Assembly (NCBI RefSeq): GCF_963082655.1
Contig: NC_081553.1
Location: 39,342,945-39,406,944, forward strand
From: Stomoxys calcitrans
Taxonomy: Eukaryota; Arthropoda; Insecta; Diptera; Muscidae
Reading direction: 5' to 3'
DNA length: 64,000 nt
Positions 1 to 10,332 of this stretch are shown here, piece by piece. The position numbers and the translations under genes were made by a program. The notes below the pieces were generated by a model. That model made no database searches. It saw nothing but the letters and a program-made list of their open reading frames with translations, and had not been told where the DNA came from. How positions within the stretch are numbered: position 1 is the first letter of the stretch; each line of letters begins with the position of its first letter.

Positions 1-419
1 CTAGCGAACACACCAACCAACTCACACATAATCACACGCATAGCAAGCTACTCAAACCTAGGACGTGCATTTATGTATGTGTATTTGGTTGGCAATTTAC
101 ATATGTAAAATATTTACTCACATATGATGGAGTACATATGCGTCCACATACATTTCTGGTGGCAAAGAAACAAAAAGAAGAAATATTTGCCAAAAAAAAC
201 CAACAACAACAGCAAAGGAAGAAAAAATGCAAAAGCCAAGATATACTTTCAGCACGTCTTCCACAAGCAAAGATGTCTTATCTTAATAATATTCATATAA
301 ATTTCTATAACAACAAGGACATACTCCAACACACATACATGTGTGAAAGTAATAGTGTGAGCAAGGATGTGTGTGAAAGTGGGAGGTCAACGACTTAAAC
401 GTACTCTATGGGAATTAAA
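1..419. other. Spacer DNA, no gene seen
   Basis: AT-rich, low-complexity sequence with a CAACAACAACAGCAA patch near 200-220. A short open frame (138-398, plus strand) is lysine- and glutamine-rich and matches no family I recognise. I treat it as chance. Confidence 0.5.
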
Positions 420-1023
420 TTGTGCTAAGTATGGTTTAATCGGTTCATAACCTGATATAGCTGTCATATAAACCGATCTGGGGTCTTGACTTCTTGAGCC
501 CTTAGAGGGCGCAATTCCTATCCCATTTGGCTGAAATTTTGCACTACGTGTCATTTCGTCATGACTTTCAACAACTGTGCAAGGTATGAATCAAATCGGT
601 CCATAACCTGATATAGCTCTCATATAAACCGATCGGGGATCTTGACTTCTTGAGCCTCTATAGAGCGCAATTATTATCTTATTTGGGTGAAATTTTGTGC
701 AGCGGCTTCTCCCATGACCTTTAACATACGACTCAAATATGGCCTTACCATTTACAGCTGCCCTATAAAACGATCTCCTATTTTACCTTTTGAGCCCCTT
801 AAAGGCGAAATCTTGATTCGATTTGGCTGAAATTTTACACAATGACTTCTACTGTGGTCACCAACATTCATTCCATAACTTGATACAGCTCCAATAGCAT
901 AGCAATTCTCTTCTTTCATCCCTTCCTTGCCTTTGTTTGCCTAAAAGGAGACATCGGGAAAAGAACTCGACAAATGCGATCCATGGTGGAGGGTATATAA
1001 GAAGCACGCTTTTACTTGTTTTA
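420..1023 (-). mobile_element. TCE, type B core, 5' half (minus orientation)
   Basis: About three diverged type B monomers, recognised by ATATAGCTGTCATATAAACC and GACTTCTTGAGCC. They lead into the element's 5' terminus, read on the minus strand: the CATGGTGGAGGGTATATAAG block and ACGCTTTTACTTGTT at the right edge. The palindromic GGCCGGGCC segment has been lost here. The tail with the TATA/GTCY motif is absent, so this is a truncated copy. It abuts a reverse-transcriptase fragment at about 1024. Confidence 0.75.
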
Positions 1024-1206
1024 CGTCAGACCATCTGAGGCTATTAAATGCGTTCTTCACATCCAGTGTGGCCAAGAAGGCAACAAGCCTGGAATCGTGT
1101 TTCCTTTGCCTAGCCGCCTCTACTGTCTCCACCACATCACTGCGAGCTCCGATCGTGGAAATATCTGCACGGAAGCCATGTTGTGTCATAGAGAGTCCAC
1201 CTCCCT
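1018..1206 (-). pseudogene. Non-LTR reverse transcriptase fragment (RT middle)
   Basis: Read on the minus strand this stretch encodes about 60 residues. They include LSMTQHGFRADISTIGARS, then LATLDVKNAFNSLRWSDV. These match two conserved blocks of LINE reverse transcriptases: the 'QxGFRxxxST' block and the 'LDVxNAFNS' block that carries the first catalytic Asp. The clade is uncertain; I-, R1- or related clades use this wording. The frame continues upstream only into Gly/Arg/Glu-rich translation of the C+T minisatellite, so the gene is broken. Its remaining N-terminal RT part is the fragment at 2270-2335, on the far side of the minisatellite. Confidence 0.7.
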
Positions 1207-1775
1207 TTCTACTTCCCTTCCTTCCTCCCTTCCTTCCTCCCTCCCTCCCTCCCTTCCTCCTTTCCTTCCTCCCTCCCTCCCCTGCTCCCTCCCTTCCTCC
1301 CTTCCTCCCTCCCTCCCTTCCTCCCTCCCTTCCTCTCTCCCTCCCTCCCTTCCTCCCTTCCTTCCTCCCTCCCTTCCTCCCTCCCTCCCTCCCTTCCTCC
1401 CTTTCTCCCTTCCTCCCTCCCTTCCTCCCTCCCTTCCTCCCTCCCTCCCTCCCTCCCTCCCTCCCTCCCTCCCTTCTTTCCTCCCTCCCTCCCTCCCTCC
1501 CTTCTTTCCTCCCTCCCTTCCTCCCTCCCTTCCACCCTCCCTTCCTCCCACCCTTCCTCCCTCCCTTCCTCCCTACCTCCCTCCCTTCCTCCCACCCTTC
1601 CTTCCTCCCTTCCTCCCTATCTTCCACCCTCCCTTCCACCCTCCCTTCCTCCCACCCTTCCTCCCTTCCTCCCTCCCTTCATCCCTTCCTCCCTCCCTCC
1701 CTTCCTCCCTTCCTCCTTCCCTTCCTCCCTTCCCCCTTCATCCCTTCCTCCCTTCCTCCCTCCCTTCCGCCGCAA
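1199..1775. repeat. C+T-rich CCCTCCCTTCCT minisatellite, array 1
   Basis: About 575 bp of almost pure pyrimidine on the plus strand, made of irregular CCTTCCTCC and CCCTCCCT units. The tract is strongly strand-asymmetric (purine on the minus strand). It creates long Pro/Leu/Ser frames on plus and Gly/Arg/Glu/Lys frames on minus. These are low-complexity translations, not genes. Confidence 0.95.
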
Positions 1776-1821
1776 CAAGCCTGCACGGAAGCCATGTTGT
1801 GTCATAGAGAGTCCACCTCCC
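1774..1821 (-). pseudogene. Second partial copy of the RT segment between the two C+T arrays
   Basis: The segment from CTGCACGGAAGCCATG to GAGAGTCCACC at 1781-1821 repeats 1165-1205. It is preceded by CAACAAGCCTG, which in the first copy lies at about 1082-1092. The second copy is therefore a duplicate from which about 70 bp were deleted across a CTG shared by both breakpoints. It separates the two pyrimidine arrays. Confidence 0.75.
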
Positions 1822-2272
1822 TCCCTCCCTCCCTTCCTCCCTCCCTCCCTCCCTCCCTCCCTCCCTCCCTTCCTTCCTTCCTCCCTCCCTCCCTCCCTCC
1901 CCTCCCCTCCCTCCCTTCCTCCCTCCCTTCCTTCCTCCCTCCCTCCCTCCCTTCCTCCCTCCCTCCCTCCCTCCCTCCCTTCCTCCCTTCCTCCCTTTCT
2001 CCCTTCCTCCCTCCCTTCCTCCCTCCCTTCCTCCCTCCCTCCCTCCCTCCCTTCCACCCTCCCTTCCTCCCACCCTTCCTCCCACCCTTCCTCCCTCCCT
2101 TCCTCCCTTCCTCCCTTCCTCCCTTCCTCCCTTCCTTCCACCCTCCCTTCCTCCCACCCTTCCTCCCACCCTTCCTCCCTCCCTTCCTCCCTCCCTTCCT
2201 CCCTTCCTCCCTTCCTCCCTTCCTCCCTCCCTTCCTCCCTTCCTCCCTCCCTTCCGCCCTCTCTTCCTCCCG
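1815..2272. repeat. C+T-rich minisatellite, array 2
   Basis: About 460 bp of the same CCCTCCCTTCC repeat as array 1, ending at TTCCTCCCGGTATCCCG, where RT coding similarity resumes on the minus strand. Occasional ACCC variants interrupt the tract. Confidence 0.95.
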
Positions 2273-2600
2273 GTATCCCGTCGGGACCAGAGGCTTTCTG
2301 CTTTGGAGGCTGCATTTTTAAGCTCCTCTATCGTTATGTGGTCAGTTGTGGCGAGGAAAGAGTGTGTAAGAGTGTGTGTGTTATTCCGTCCTTCACCGGA
2401 TGGGCTCCGTGTGCCTAGTTATACCCACCACCATATAATCGGAGTATTGGCTGCGGGCTGCATTCTTTAGCTCCTCCATCGTAAACGGGATTATGTTGTT
2501 AGTCGTGACGAGGGAAGAGTGTGTGGACTATATTTTCCATTGTTCTTCCATCCATTACCGGATGGGCTCCGTGTGCCCAGTTATACCCACCACCATAGGA
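2268..2600 (-). pseudogene. RT N-terminal fragment with a tandem duplication into a TCE end
   Basis: The minus strand at 2270-2335 encodes KASGPDGIPGG, the classic 'KAxGPDGIP' start of a LINE RT domain, preceded in another frame by EELKNAASKAE. A related segment recurs about 150 bp on (2450-2600). Both copies end in GGATGGGCTCCGTGTGCC followed by GTTATACCCACCACCATA, so the duplicated unit spans the junction between the RT fragment and a TCE terminus. The unit offset is 148 bp at one landmark and 162 bp at the other, so indels have accumulated. Confidence 0.65.
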
Positions 2601-3066
2601 TGGGTGTATACTTATCTAGTCATTCCGTTTGTAACAACTCTAAGCATAGATCTACGACCCCATAAAGTATATATGTCTGGATCGTCTCGACATTCTGTGT
2701 CTATCTGGCCATGTCACGTGTAAAGCTTACGGCTTGAAATTTTGCACAGATACTTCTTATTGCGGTAGGTAGGGGTTGCAAATCGTTTCAGATTTGGATA
2801 TAGCCCCCATGCACAGATACTTCTTATTGAGGTCCCGATCCCGATCCCCCGATTTGACTTTTTGAGTCCCTAGAAGCTTCAATTGTTTTACGACTTCCAT
2901 AATCCATGCGAAGTATGATACGAATCGGTCTATATACAGATATAGCCCCCATATAAACCGATCCCCTGATTTGACTTTTTGAGCCTTTAGAAACCTAAAT
3001 TTTCATCCGATTTGGCTGAAATTGGACCAAAGACTTGAGTTAGGACTTCCAACATCCATGCCAGGT
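2580..3066 (-). mobile_element. TCE fragment, tail end plus diverged type B core
   Basis: Starts with TTATACCCACCACCATAGGA, then the terminal signature CCCATAAAGTATATATGTCT and CATGTC, with the GTCY tract almost lost. Two or three decayed type B monomers follow (ATATAGCCCCCATATAAACC, TTTGACTTTTTGAGCC). It stops at the RNase H-like fragment. Confidence 0.7.
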
Positions 3067-3350
3067 ACAACAGATACTACTTCAAGATATTATAAAGGTG
3101 GATGCTGAGTTTGAGGATAAAGATACCTCGGTGTTCACTGATGGGCCCAAGATGTAGTCTAGAACTAAATTGGAAATCTACTCCAATGCACTCGGTATAG
3201 GTAAGTCGCGGAAACTGCCGTAGGATATACGATGTTAAAGGCAAGGATCTTGTGGTCTTGGAAAGGTCCATTGCGCTCATGATACTGCTGACTTGGCTGA
3301 CGAATATGCCCATGGAAGGCTTGTCCACGAAGAGCGAAGCACTCTCCGAT
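3066..3350 (+). pseudogene. RNase H domain fragment of a LINE
   Basis: The plus strand reads VFTDGPKM, then a stop, then residues resembling the 'YSNALGI..S.KLP' part of LINE-encoded RNase H. FTDG carries the first catalytic Asp of the family. After a frameshift, a DLADEYA-like stretch resembles the end of such a domain. No intact frame exists. It is probably from an element other than the LOA-like LINE next to it, because it lies on the opposite strand. Confidence 0.5.
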
Positions 3351-3560
3351 CAAGCAGTTGGCTTCAGAAAATTGTTGGGTTGTTGTTTCATTTGGAGGTG
3401 GTGATCCTCGTCAAGCTCCTGTAGGTGAGCAAGCTCGTTTCGATCCAATGGTCCGATCGCCGCGGGAACAGAGTGGCCATTGGTTATTTAAAGGTGCCAA
3501 TAACTCGCCTTGTCATATCGATCGTGTCGGGAAAAATTGTAGAGTGAATGGCCAGTGCGG
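3351..3560. other. Unassigned sequence between LINE fragments
   Basis: About 210 bp with moderate GC and an open frame (3358-3621, plus) that matches nothing I recognise. It may be LINE-derived. Confidence 0.3.
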
Positions 3561-3678
3561 ACAAGGCTTAGCAGATATTAATCCGCCCCATGCCACTATG
3601 GACATACACATAAGCCAGTAATCGGCTTGTTGTGCGCTCTAAATACCAAAAAGTAACCTCTAAAAAAAAAAAAAAAAA

Positions 3679-3870
3679 TTAAGTTAAAAATTCCGTGCTA
3701 CTTACAAAATCCTTAATTGTTTTCAATACCACTCCCTTAAGTTGGTTCACTTCTGGCATTCTATCTCCACCTAAGTGCCGGTATCTGTTAAACGCGAAAG
3801 CCGCGCAATGACAAAGGAAATGCTCTAACGTCTCATCATCTTCCCCGCATACCCTACACATGCCATCACT
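3679..3870 (-). pseudogene. LOA-like LINE: C-terminal Cys/His motif
   Basis: MCRVCGEDDETLEHFLCHC shows the Cys-x2-Cys...His-x3-Cys spacing found at the C-terminus of many LINE ORF2 proteins. It is followed by AFAFNRYRHLGG and the end of the frame. An A-rich stretch (3661-3678) lies just downstream, read on the minus strand as T-rich. Copy 2 has the same motif at 11147-11329. Confidence 0.75.
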
Positions 3871-4149
3871 TGCCGCACCGATTTTACATAAGTCAGCTCA
3901 TAGTTCTATGTGTCCCGTTATGATACCAAAAGCTACACTGACCTCCTTCTTACTTCCTTTTAGTAATAGCCTCGTCTTCTCACGATCTGGTTCCCCCAAT
4001 AGGATTTTCGCCGTCCTACCGACCGGTTCGCTGTTTCACAGTGTTGCATGCGCATTCGTCACCTACGCCCTTAAATCGGACTGTGTCGACCAGAAAAGCT
4101 TCGGGTTAACCAAGTTTATTGACGGCAGTCCTCTGGCTTTCACCGCCAA

Positions 4150-4700
4150 ATCGTCTGTACTTTCAATACCCCCTTATTCCGTTATGGCCCGGCACCCAAA
4201 CGATGCTGATTTTCCCATCCTCAGAGTAGGCGTTAATCTCCTTCTTACACTGCAAGACTGTTCGTGACCTTACCGTCCTGGTTTGTATTGCCCTTGTGAC
4301 AATTTTACTGTCGCTAAAGATGTTCCGACTCGACGTCCTCGCGTTAGCACCACACCACTTCACGCATTCCCTGATCGCCCGGTCCACCTGCAGGACCGTA
4401 TTATGGTCAGGCAATCTCAGTCCCTGGGTTCTCAATGTAAACATACAGGCCCACTCTGTCCTCTAGCTTTGATCCATCCGTAAAACATGATCTTTCAGAT
4501 GCCAATACTAGGGTTCCGTCAATCCAAGACTGTGCCAATGGCAGAAGTGCCTCGCAATCGACTTCAAGGTTCATCTCAGGTATCTGATCGGAAACTTCTT
4601 CCCTTCCTTCCAGGTTTCCTATCATCACCTCGGTTATACCGCGATGGTATGAGCTGCTCCTATCCTGAATCCATTCTTCCATCGCCTCATAACCGCAGTG
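4150..4700 (-). pseudogene. LOA-like LINE: RNase H domain, frameshifted
   Basis: SCFTDGSKLEDRVGLYVYI gives the first catalytic Asp (TDGSK). Downstream come ECVKWCGANARTS, the second-Asp motif FSDSKIVTRA and VWVPGHNGIRG, typical of LINE-encoded RNase HI. One frameshift splits the domain near 4420-4440. The same domain appears in copy 2, including SCYTDGLELGNKEG. Confidence 0.8.
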
Positions 4701-4811
4701 GCTGCCTCACACTTAATCTCCAGTCTCCAGTGCCCTATTGGGCTCGGTCCCCATCGCTCCGCCTATGCCAAGACAACGTGTTCTCTGAACCTGTTGTATG
4801 GTCCTTATGTT

Positions 4812-6492
4812 TCACTTTTTCTCCATAGCAGTCCACCATACTACTGAGGCGTAAGTAAGTATTGGTCTAATCACGCTTCTGTAGAGCCAGTGAACTATCC
4901 TAGGATTCAGGCCCCAATTAGAGTCTACGGCCCGTCTACATAGTGCCCAACATGTGTGAGCCTTCTCCGTACGCTCCTGAATGTGACACTTCCAATTCAG
5001 TTGGCTGTCCAAGATCACACCTTAGTATTTGACCTTGTCAGACCTTGTCGTGTTATTGGAGAAACGTGGTGCATTAAATTGGCCCACCTTCGTCTTCCTC
5101 GTGAACAGGCATATTTCAGTCTTCTCTGGGTTAACATTGAGACCTCTGGGTCTAGCCTAGTCATATGCCTTGTTCAAGATCTTTTCGGCCCTTCTGCATA
5201 GCTCGTTCGGATCCTTACCCCTTAGAAGTACTGTAACATGGCCTGCGTAGCAGATGGGTTCAAATCCCTCCTCAGTCAGCATCCATAATAGGTCATTTGG
5301 GGTGGTCACCCTTAGTAGTGGCGATAAAATGCCCCCCTGTAGCGTGCCTTGTGCCACTTTCTCCCTTATATTTATGCCATGAGACACACAATTTATCCAC
5401 CTGTTCCACCTCTAAGGACCGGGTCCACCCGGTACTGTTCTAAGAATTGGATCAGAGTGTCGGTCCGCACATTGTTAAAAGCCCCCTCGATGTCAATGCA
5501 TACCACCACTGTGTGCGTTTTCGCATCGAACGATTCTTCTATTTTATGCACAACCTCGAGCAGGGCAGTCTCCACCGACCTTCCCTTGACATTGGCATGC
5601 TGTTTGTATTTGAGCAGTTCGATGGATGTTCTATTCTTTATCATGGCGTCCACAATACGTTCCAGGTTTTGAGTAGAAATGATGTAAGGCTTATGGGTCT
5701 GTAGGTCTTTGGTGTCGCATAACATGCCTTGCTTGGGTACAAACACCACCCTTGCCGCCTGCCAGGCTTTCGGAGTATATGAAAGTCCTATGCACGCTGT
5801 GAAAATTTTCGACAGACGAGTCGCCAGATAGTCTGCTTCTTTCTGTAGTAACGCCGGAAATATTCCATAAGGCCGGGAGTCTTAAGTGATTTGAAGCTCC
5901 TCAAGGATTCCTTCACCATAAATTCCGTTATTATAAACCTTCGATCAACGTCATTATTCCAAGATTTCGGTGTCTCCGTGAGTCCCTTCGTATCCTGTGG
6001 AAAATGGGTTTTCATCAAAAGCCTCAACATGTCCTCCGTTGCCTCTGCTCTCACTCCCATGTCGTCTACTAAAGTTTCAGTTTGGACATGAGTTTTTGAG
6101 AGAAACTTTTTTATCTTGGCTGCGTCATTAACGCTATCGACCTGTTCGCAGAAAAGCTTCCAGGAGGCACGTTTTGCCGCTCTGGTAATCTTATTGTATT
6201 CCTTGAGCCGTGAGTAATACACATCCCAATGAAATTCCGCCTTTTTACGACATGCTCTGTTAAAAAATTTGCGGACTTCTTTCCCAATATTGCGAATCTC
6301 CCCGGTCATCCAGGGTTTTCCTTGGGCTGATTTCCTTTCCCGAAGAGGACAACTGTCTTCGAAGGACCCCACCAGTGCAGTCGTAATCCTGTTGACATTT
6401 TCGTCAATGTCTTCTTTGATTGGACAATCTAAATTATCTTGCCCAAGTCTTCTTCTGAGTAGCCTTCCGAATTTTGTCCAGTTGGGTTTCAA
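4812..6492 (-). pseudogene. LOA-like LINE: linker and reverse transcriptase, frameshifted
   Basis: The first segment (6492-5788) encodes the basic linker that precedes RT, with GKPWMTGEIRNIGK and RAAKRASWKLFCEQ. The next (5749-5393) has PKQGML, then KYKQHANVKGRSVETAL and CIDIEGAFNNV, the RT block with the first catalytic Asp. The next (5387-5157) has GTLQGGILSPLL and CYAGHVTVLL. The usual YADD active-site box has become YAGH at 5238-5249, so both catalytic aspartates are lost. The thumb region (5018-4812) contains SVIRPILTYASVVWWTA. Frameshifts separate every block. The element cannot make an active enzyme. Confidence 0.85.
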
Positions 6493-6516
6493 CTTATTCC
6501 GGAAGCTTATCGAATT

Positions 6517-6758
6517 CTAGGACCCATAAAAGGCGCATATACCGCTCGATTTCGATAAAATTTGGCACAATGAGTTATGTAAGGTTTTTAGACATATGTG
6601 CGGTATATGGTTCAAATCGATCTACATATGGAAATGGCTGGTTTCGACATAGCTGATACCACAAAGGATTCTGACGAAATGTGGTTAATATCTATATCGA
6701 AGATGGTGGGTATCCAAAATTCAGCCAGCTGAACTTTATGGCTTTTTACTTGTTTTTC
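6517..6758 (-). mobile_element. TCE fragment, type A, 5' end
   Basis: Decayed type A monomer (GACCCATAAAAGGCGCATA) leading to the type A 5' terminus read on the minus strand: GATGGTGGGTATCCAAAATT, a mutated palindrome and CTTTTTACTTGTTTTT. This is the target or partner sequence at the truncated end of LINE copy 1. Confidence 0.7.
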
Positions 6759-8395
6759 GACGACTCTTCTCTAAAAACAAAAAAATCATTGAAATTTTCT
6801 TGAAAGACAAAAATTTTTTTGAAATTTACTCCAAAGACAAAATGGCTGGGAATTTTTCTTAGACAAAGCACATCCTTATAAGCCAAATTTGCCTATTGTA
6901 GCATACCTTTTTCCATTACACCAGGGACAGAGACACCGAAAATAGGCAATTTTCCAAAATGACAGCAATGAAATGGAAAGGAATGACAGAAAACGAAATC
7001 AACAAAATATGAAAACATGTTTTTCGAAGGGGGGAAACAACAACAAACAAAAGCCATAGCGGGCGAGTTCCCCCCGAACAAGGACACTCTCTTCTCTCTC
7101 TCTCTCAAACTAATATACCAGCAGCCTTTCGAAATATCTATCCTTGCACAAGAATGAACGTGTGCCATTTTCAATGTCAAATATGAATAATTCAGCGGAA
7201 GTTATTACAAGTTATGCGTACGTACAAGGATAACACAAAAGGAAACGGATGTAAATAGGAGTGCGTACCCAGTGTGTGCGTGAACACACAGGCATATTTA
7301 ATATACACTCACACGTTATGTGTGTGAGTTTGGGCAAAATTACATATGGGTGAGTCACGTAAAATTTATAAATTGTTTATGCGTGTTTTATCATTAAAAA
7401 GTATCAAATTTGTGATGTTCGGTGCTGATGCTATTGCGGCTGGAATATCTTTAATGCCTTTTACTCTCTGCTTGTCTGATTATTCAGGGAAAAACAAATT
7501 TTTATGCAAATTTCGTATGCTCATATGCTAAACGCGATTTGAGCCATGTCCAAAAAAAATCAACACCCACCCCAAACGAATGGAAACACAAATCAGCTAA
7601 CAAGTCTCAAAGGATTTGAAAGACTGTAAAAGCAAGTTGTGTACTTTTTTTTTTTTTTTGGTTATATAGTGATGAAAACCTCCAAAATTTTTCGCTAGAT
7701 TTTCCCGAATCCAAGTTGTCATCCAGTTAACCTTCTGCACATTGTCACATATGTTGACAAGTTCTGCTTGCATTACAATTTTTCAATTTCATTATCCTGC
7801 CACTTTATCATGTTGCCATGCTTAAAATAAAGACATGTGTGAGTGCGATTTCTGTTTTTTTTTTTTTTAAATTATTGGATACTCGTATGTGTGTGTGTGT
7901 GAGTTGGGTGTTTTTTTTTTCTTCACCCAATTTTCCGTTTCGCAGAAATTTGTGGTGACATTTTTATGGCATAATTCTAGATGGAATTAATCATTCAGTA
8001 TGCATACTGAATGGCAAATGGTATACTTCCCAGCTGCTGAAATTTCAATATTATTTATTGGGGGCAGCAGTCTTTTTCTCTCGGAAATTATTATCTCTAT
8101 TCTGCTGAAATTCTCTAGGATGTGGATAATGTTGAAAACGATGATCGAGTTTTAGAGTTCGACAGAGAAACACAGCCATTTACAACAATCTTCGTTTTTG
8201 TCTTCCTTAGAAAATTTGTTCGAACTTCTATTTTCAAAAAATGGTAGCTAAACTGGACCAGATGAGCTGCGCCTCGTGTTTTGGGAGTTGGGTGGCCCCA
8301 AGGTACTTGGCCCCAAAATTGGATATCTGATTCGTTTTCTGCTCCCAATTACATTTCATTTGTCGGGTTTTGGTGGAGCCAGAGTAAAAGCTTAT
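6759..8395. other. Spacer DNA, no gene seen
   Basis: AT-rich sequence with poly-T runs (7650s, 7855-7870, 7910s), a CT dinucleotide run near 7085-7105 and short GT runs. Short open frames at 6893-7180 (minus) and 7346-7531 (plus) have no recognisable domain. Confidence 0.5.
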
Positions 8396-8475
8396 TAAGT
8401 TCAGATGAGTTCACTCTTGCATACCCTCCTCCATGGATCGCATTTACCATGTTCTTTGGACGGTTTCTCTTCTTA
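8396..8475 (+). mobile_element. TCE 5'-end fragment (type B style)
   Basis: Contains TTGCATACCCTCCTCCATGG and ATCGCATTTACCATGTTCTT, the sequence just inside the 5' end of type B elements. It is immediately followed by a second 5' end (type A), so two element heads lie in tandem. Confidence 0.65.
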
Positions 8476-10010
8476 AACTTAACAAGTAAAAAGGCGTTAA
8501 GTTCGGCCGGGCCGAACTTTGGATACCCACCAACAAATCTGGACCGATCTGGGCCAAATTGATAAAGGATGTCGAAGGGCCCAACACAACTCACTGTCCC
8601 AAATTTCAACAAAATCGGATAATAAATGTAGCTTTTCTGGGCCTAAGACCATAAATCGAAGGATCGGTCTATATGGCAGCTATATCCAAATCCGGACCGA
8701 TCTGAGCCAATTTGACGACGGATGTCGAAGGACAAAACACAACTCACTGTCCCAAATTTCAGCGAAGTCGGATAATAAATGTGGCTTTTATGGGCCTAAG
8801 ACCCTAAATCGGAGGATCGGTCTATATGGCAGCTATATCCAAATCCGGACCGATCTGAGCCAATTTGACGAAGGATGTCGATGGGCCTAACACAACTCAC
8901 TGTCCCATATTTCAGCCTAATCGGATAATAAATTTTGCTTTTATAGGCCTAAGACCCTAAATCGGAGGATCGGTCCATATGGCAGCTATATCCAAATCTG
9001 TACCGATCTAAGCCAAATTGAGAAATGATGTCTAAGGGCCAAACATAACTCACTGTCCCAAATTTCAGCAAAATCGGATAATAAATGTGGCTTTTATGGG
9101 CCTAAGACCCTAAATCGGAGGATCGGTCTATATGGCAGCTATATCCAAATCTGTACCGACCTAAGTTAAATTGAGAAATGATGTCATAGGGCTTATCACA
9201 ACTCACTGTCCCAAATTTCAGCGAAGTCGGATAATAAATGTGGCTTTTATGGGCCTAAGACCCTAAATCGGAGGATCGGTCTATATGACAGCTATATCCA
9301 AATCTGGACCGATATGTGCCACATTGACGAAGGATGTCGAAGGGCCTAACACAACTCACTGTCCCAAATTACAGCAAAACCGGATAATGAATGTGGCTTT
9401 TATTGGCCTAAGACCCTAAATCGGAGGATCGGTCTATATGGCAGCTTTATCCAGATCTGGACCGATCTGGGCTAAATTGACGAATGATGTCGAATGGCCT
9501 AACATAACTCACTGTCCCAAATTTCAGCAAAATCGGATAATAAATGTGCCTGTTATGGGCCTAAGACCCTAAATCGGCGGATCGGTCTATATGGCAGCTA
9601 TATCCATATCTGGACCGATCTCAGCCAAATTGACGAAGGATGTCGAAGGACCTAACACAACTTACTGTCCCAAATTTCATCAAAATCGTATAATAAATGC
9701 GCCTTTTATGGGTCCAAAACCTTAATACGAGAGATCGGGTTGTATGGCAGCTATATCCAAATTTGAATCGATCTAGGCCAAATTGGAGATGTTAAAAAAC
9801 CTAACGCAACTCACTGTCCCACAACACAACTCACAGTTTTGGCAAAATCGGATAATAAATGCGCCTTTTATCGGCGTAAGACCTCAAATGGAGAGATCGG
9901 TCTATATGGCAGCTACATCGAAATCTGAACCGATCTGAACCAAATTGACGAAGGATGTCGAAGGGCCTTACACAACTCACTGTTCCAAATTTCAGCAAAA
10001 TCGCAAAATG
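8476..10010 (+). mobile_element. TCE, type A core, about nine 153-bp monomers
   Basis: The 5' end is AACAAGTAAAAAGGCG, the palindrome TTCGGCCGGGCCGAA, then TTTGGATACCCACC. The core monomer landmark GGATCGGTCTATATGGCAGC occurs at 8661, 8814, 8967, 9120 and 9273, exactly 153 bp apart. Later monomers continue to about 10010. The tail (GTCY tract, TATA, GGGTATAAAAA) is missing, and a SINE follows directly. Confidence 0.9.
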
Positions 10011-10011
10011 C

Positions 10012-10332
10012 CCCTGTTCCACAAAGGAACAAGGGCAAACTTCTCACATACCAAAGAGTTCTGTCCGATCCAAGTTTTTAAGCTCAATGATAGGGATCTA
10101 TTCTATTTTATAGAATAGTCCGAACGGCGTGCCCCAGAGCGACACCTCTTCGAAGAGAATCTTTCTTACATATCTGCCATACCAAATAGTACTGAACCTC
10201 ACAAATGTCTCCAGGTAGGAGGGGAAAAACGACAGATGAAATTTTTTTCTTATGTTCTGGACAGAATTCGAGCCCAGTTTTTCATCGCCATTGGCGGACA
10301 CTGTGGCCTCTGCGCTACGGTAGCCTCTCTAT
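10012..10332 (-). mobile_element. tRNA-derived SINE
   Basis: Read on the minus strand: GGCTACCGTAGCGCAGAGGC holds an A-box-like sequence, a decayed B box (GGCTCGAATTC) follows, then the SINE body (TCCGAACGGCG and ATTGAGCTTAAA on the appropriate strands) and the 3' GTGAGAAGTTTGCCC block. This is one of about ten copies in the window. The promoter boxes are mutated. Confidence 0.75.

Larger units (their letters stand above)
3560..6516 (-). mobile_element. LOA-like non-LTR retrotransposon, copy 1, 5' truncated
   Basis: A 2.9-kb LINE read on the minus strand. In 5'-to-3' order it holds the EN-RT linker (6492-5830), RT (5830-4810), RNase H (4700-4150), a C-terminal Cys/His motif (3870-3760) and a 3' UTR reaching the CAGATATTAATCCGCCCCAT block at about 3565. 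The endonuclease and any ORF1 are missing, so the copy is 5' truncated at a junction with a type A TCE at about 6516. Having both RNase H and a C-terminal CCHC-like motif after RT fits the LOA clade (Bilbo/Baggins-like). The coding sequence is broken into at least seven frames. The second copy at 11.0-13.1 kb is similar enough to align across most of its length. Confidence 0.85.

Noticed and set aside
1016..2321. Long Pro/Leu/Ser-rich and Gly/Arg/Glu-rich open frames
   Set aside because: They are translations of a C+T-rich minisatellite, open on both strands and in several frames. No signal peptide, domain or codon bias independent of the repeat.
8476..10010. Regularly spaced repeats as a CRISPR array
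   Set aside because: The repeat occupies the whole 153-bp unit with no variable spacers, and the context is eukaryotic transposon DNA.
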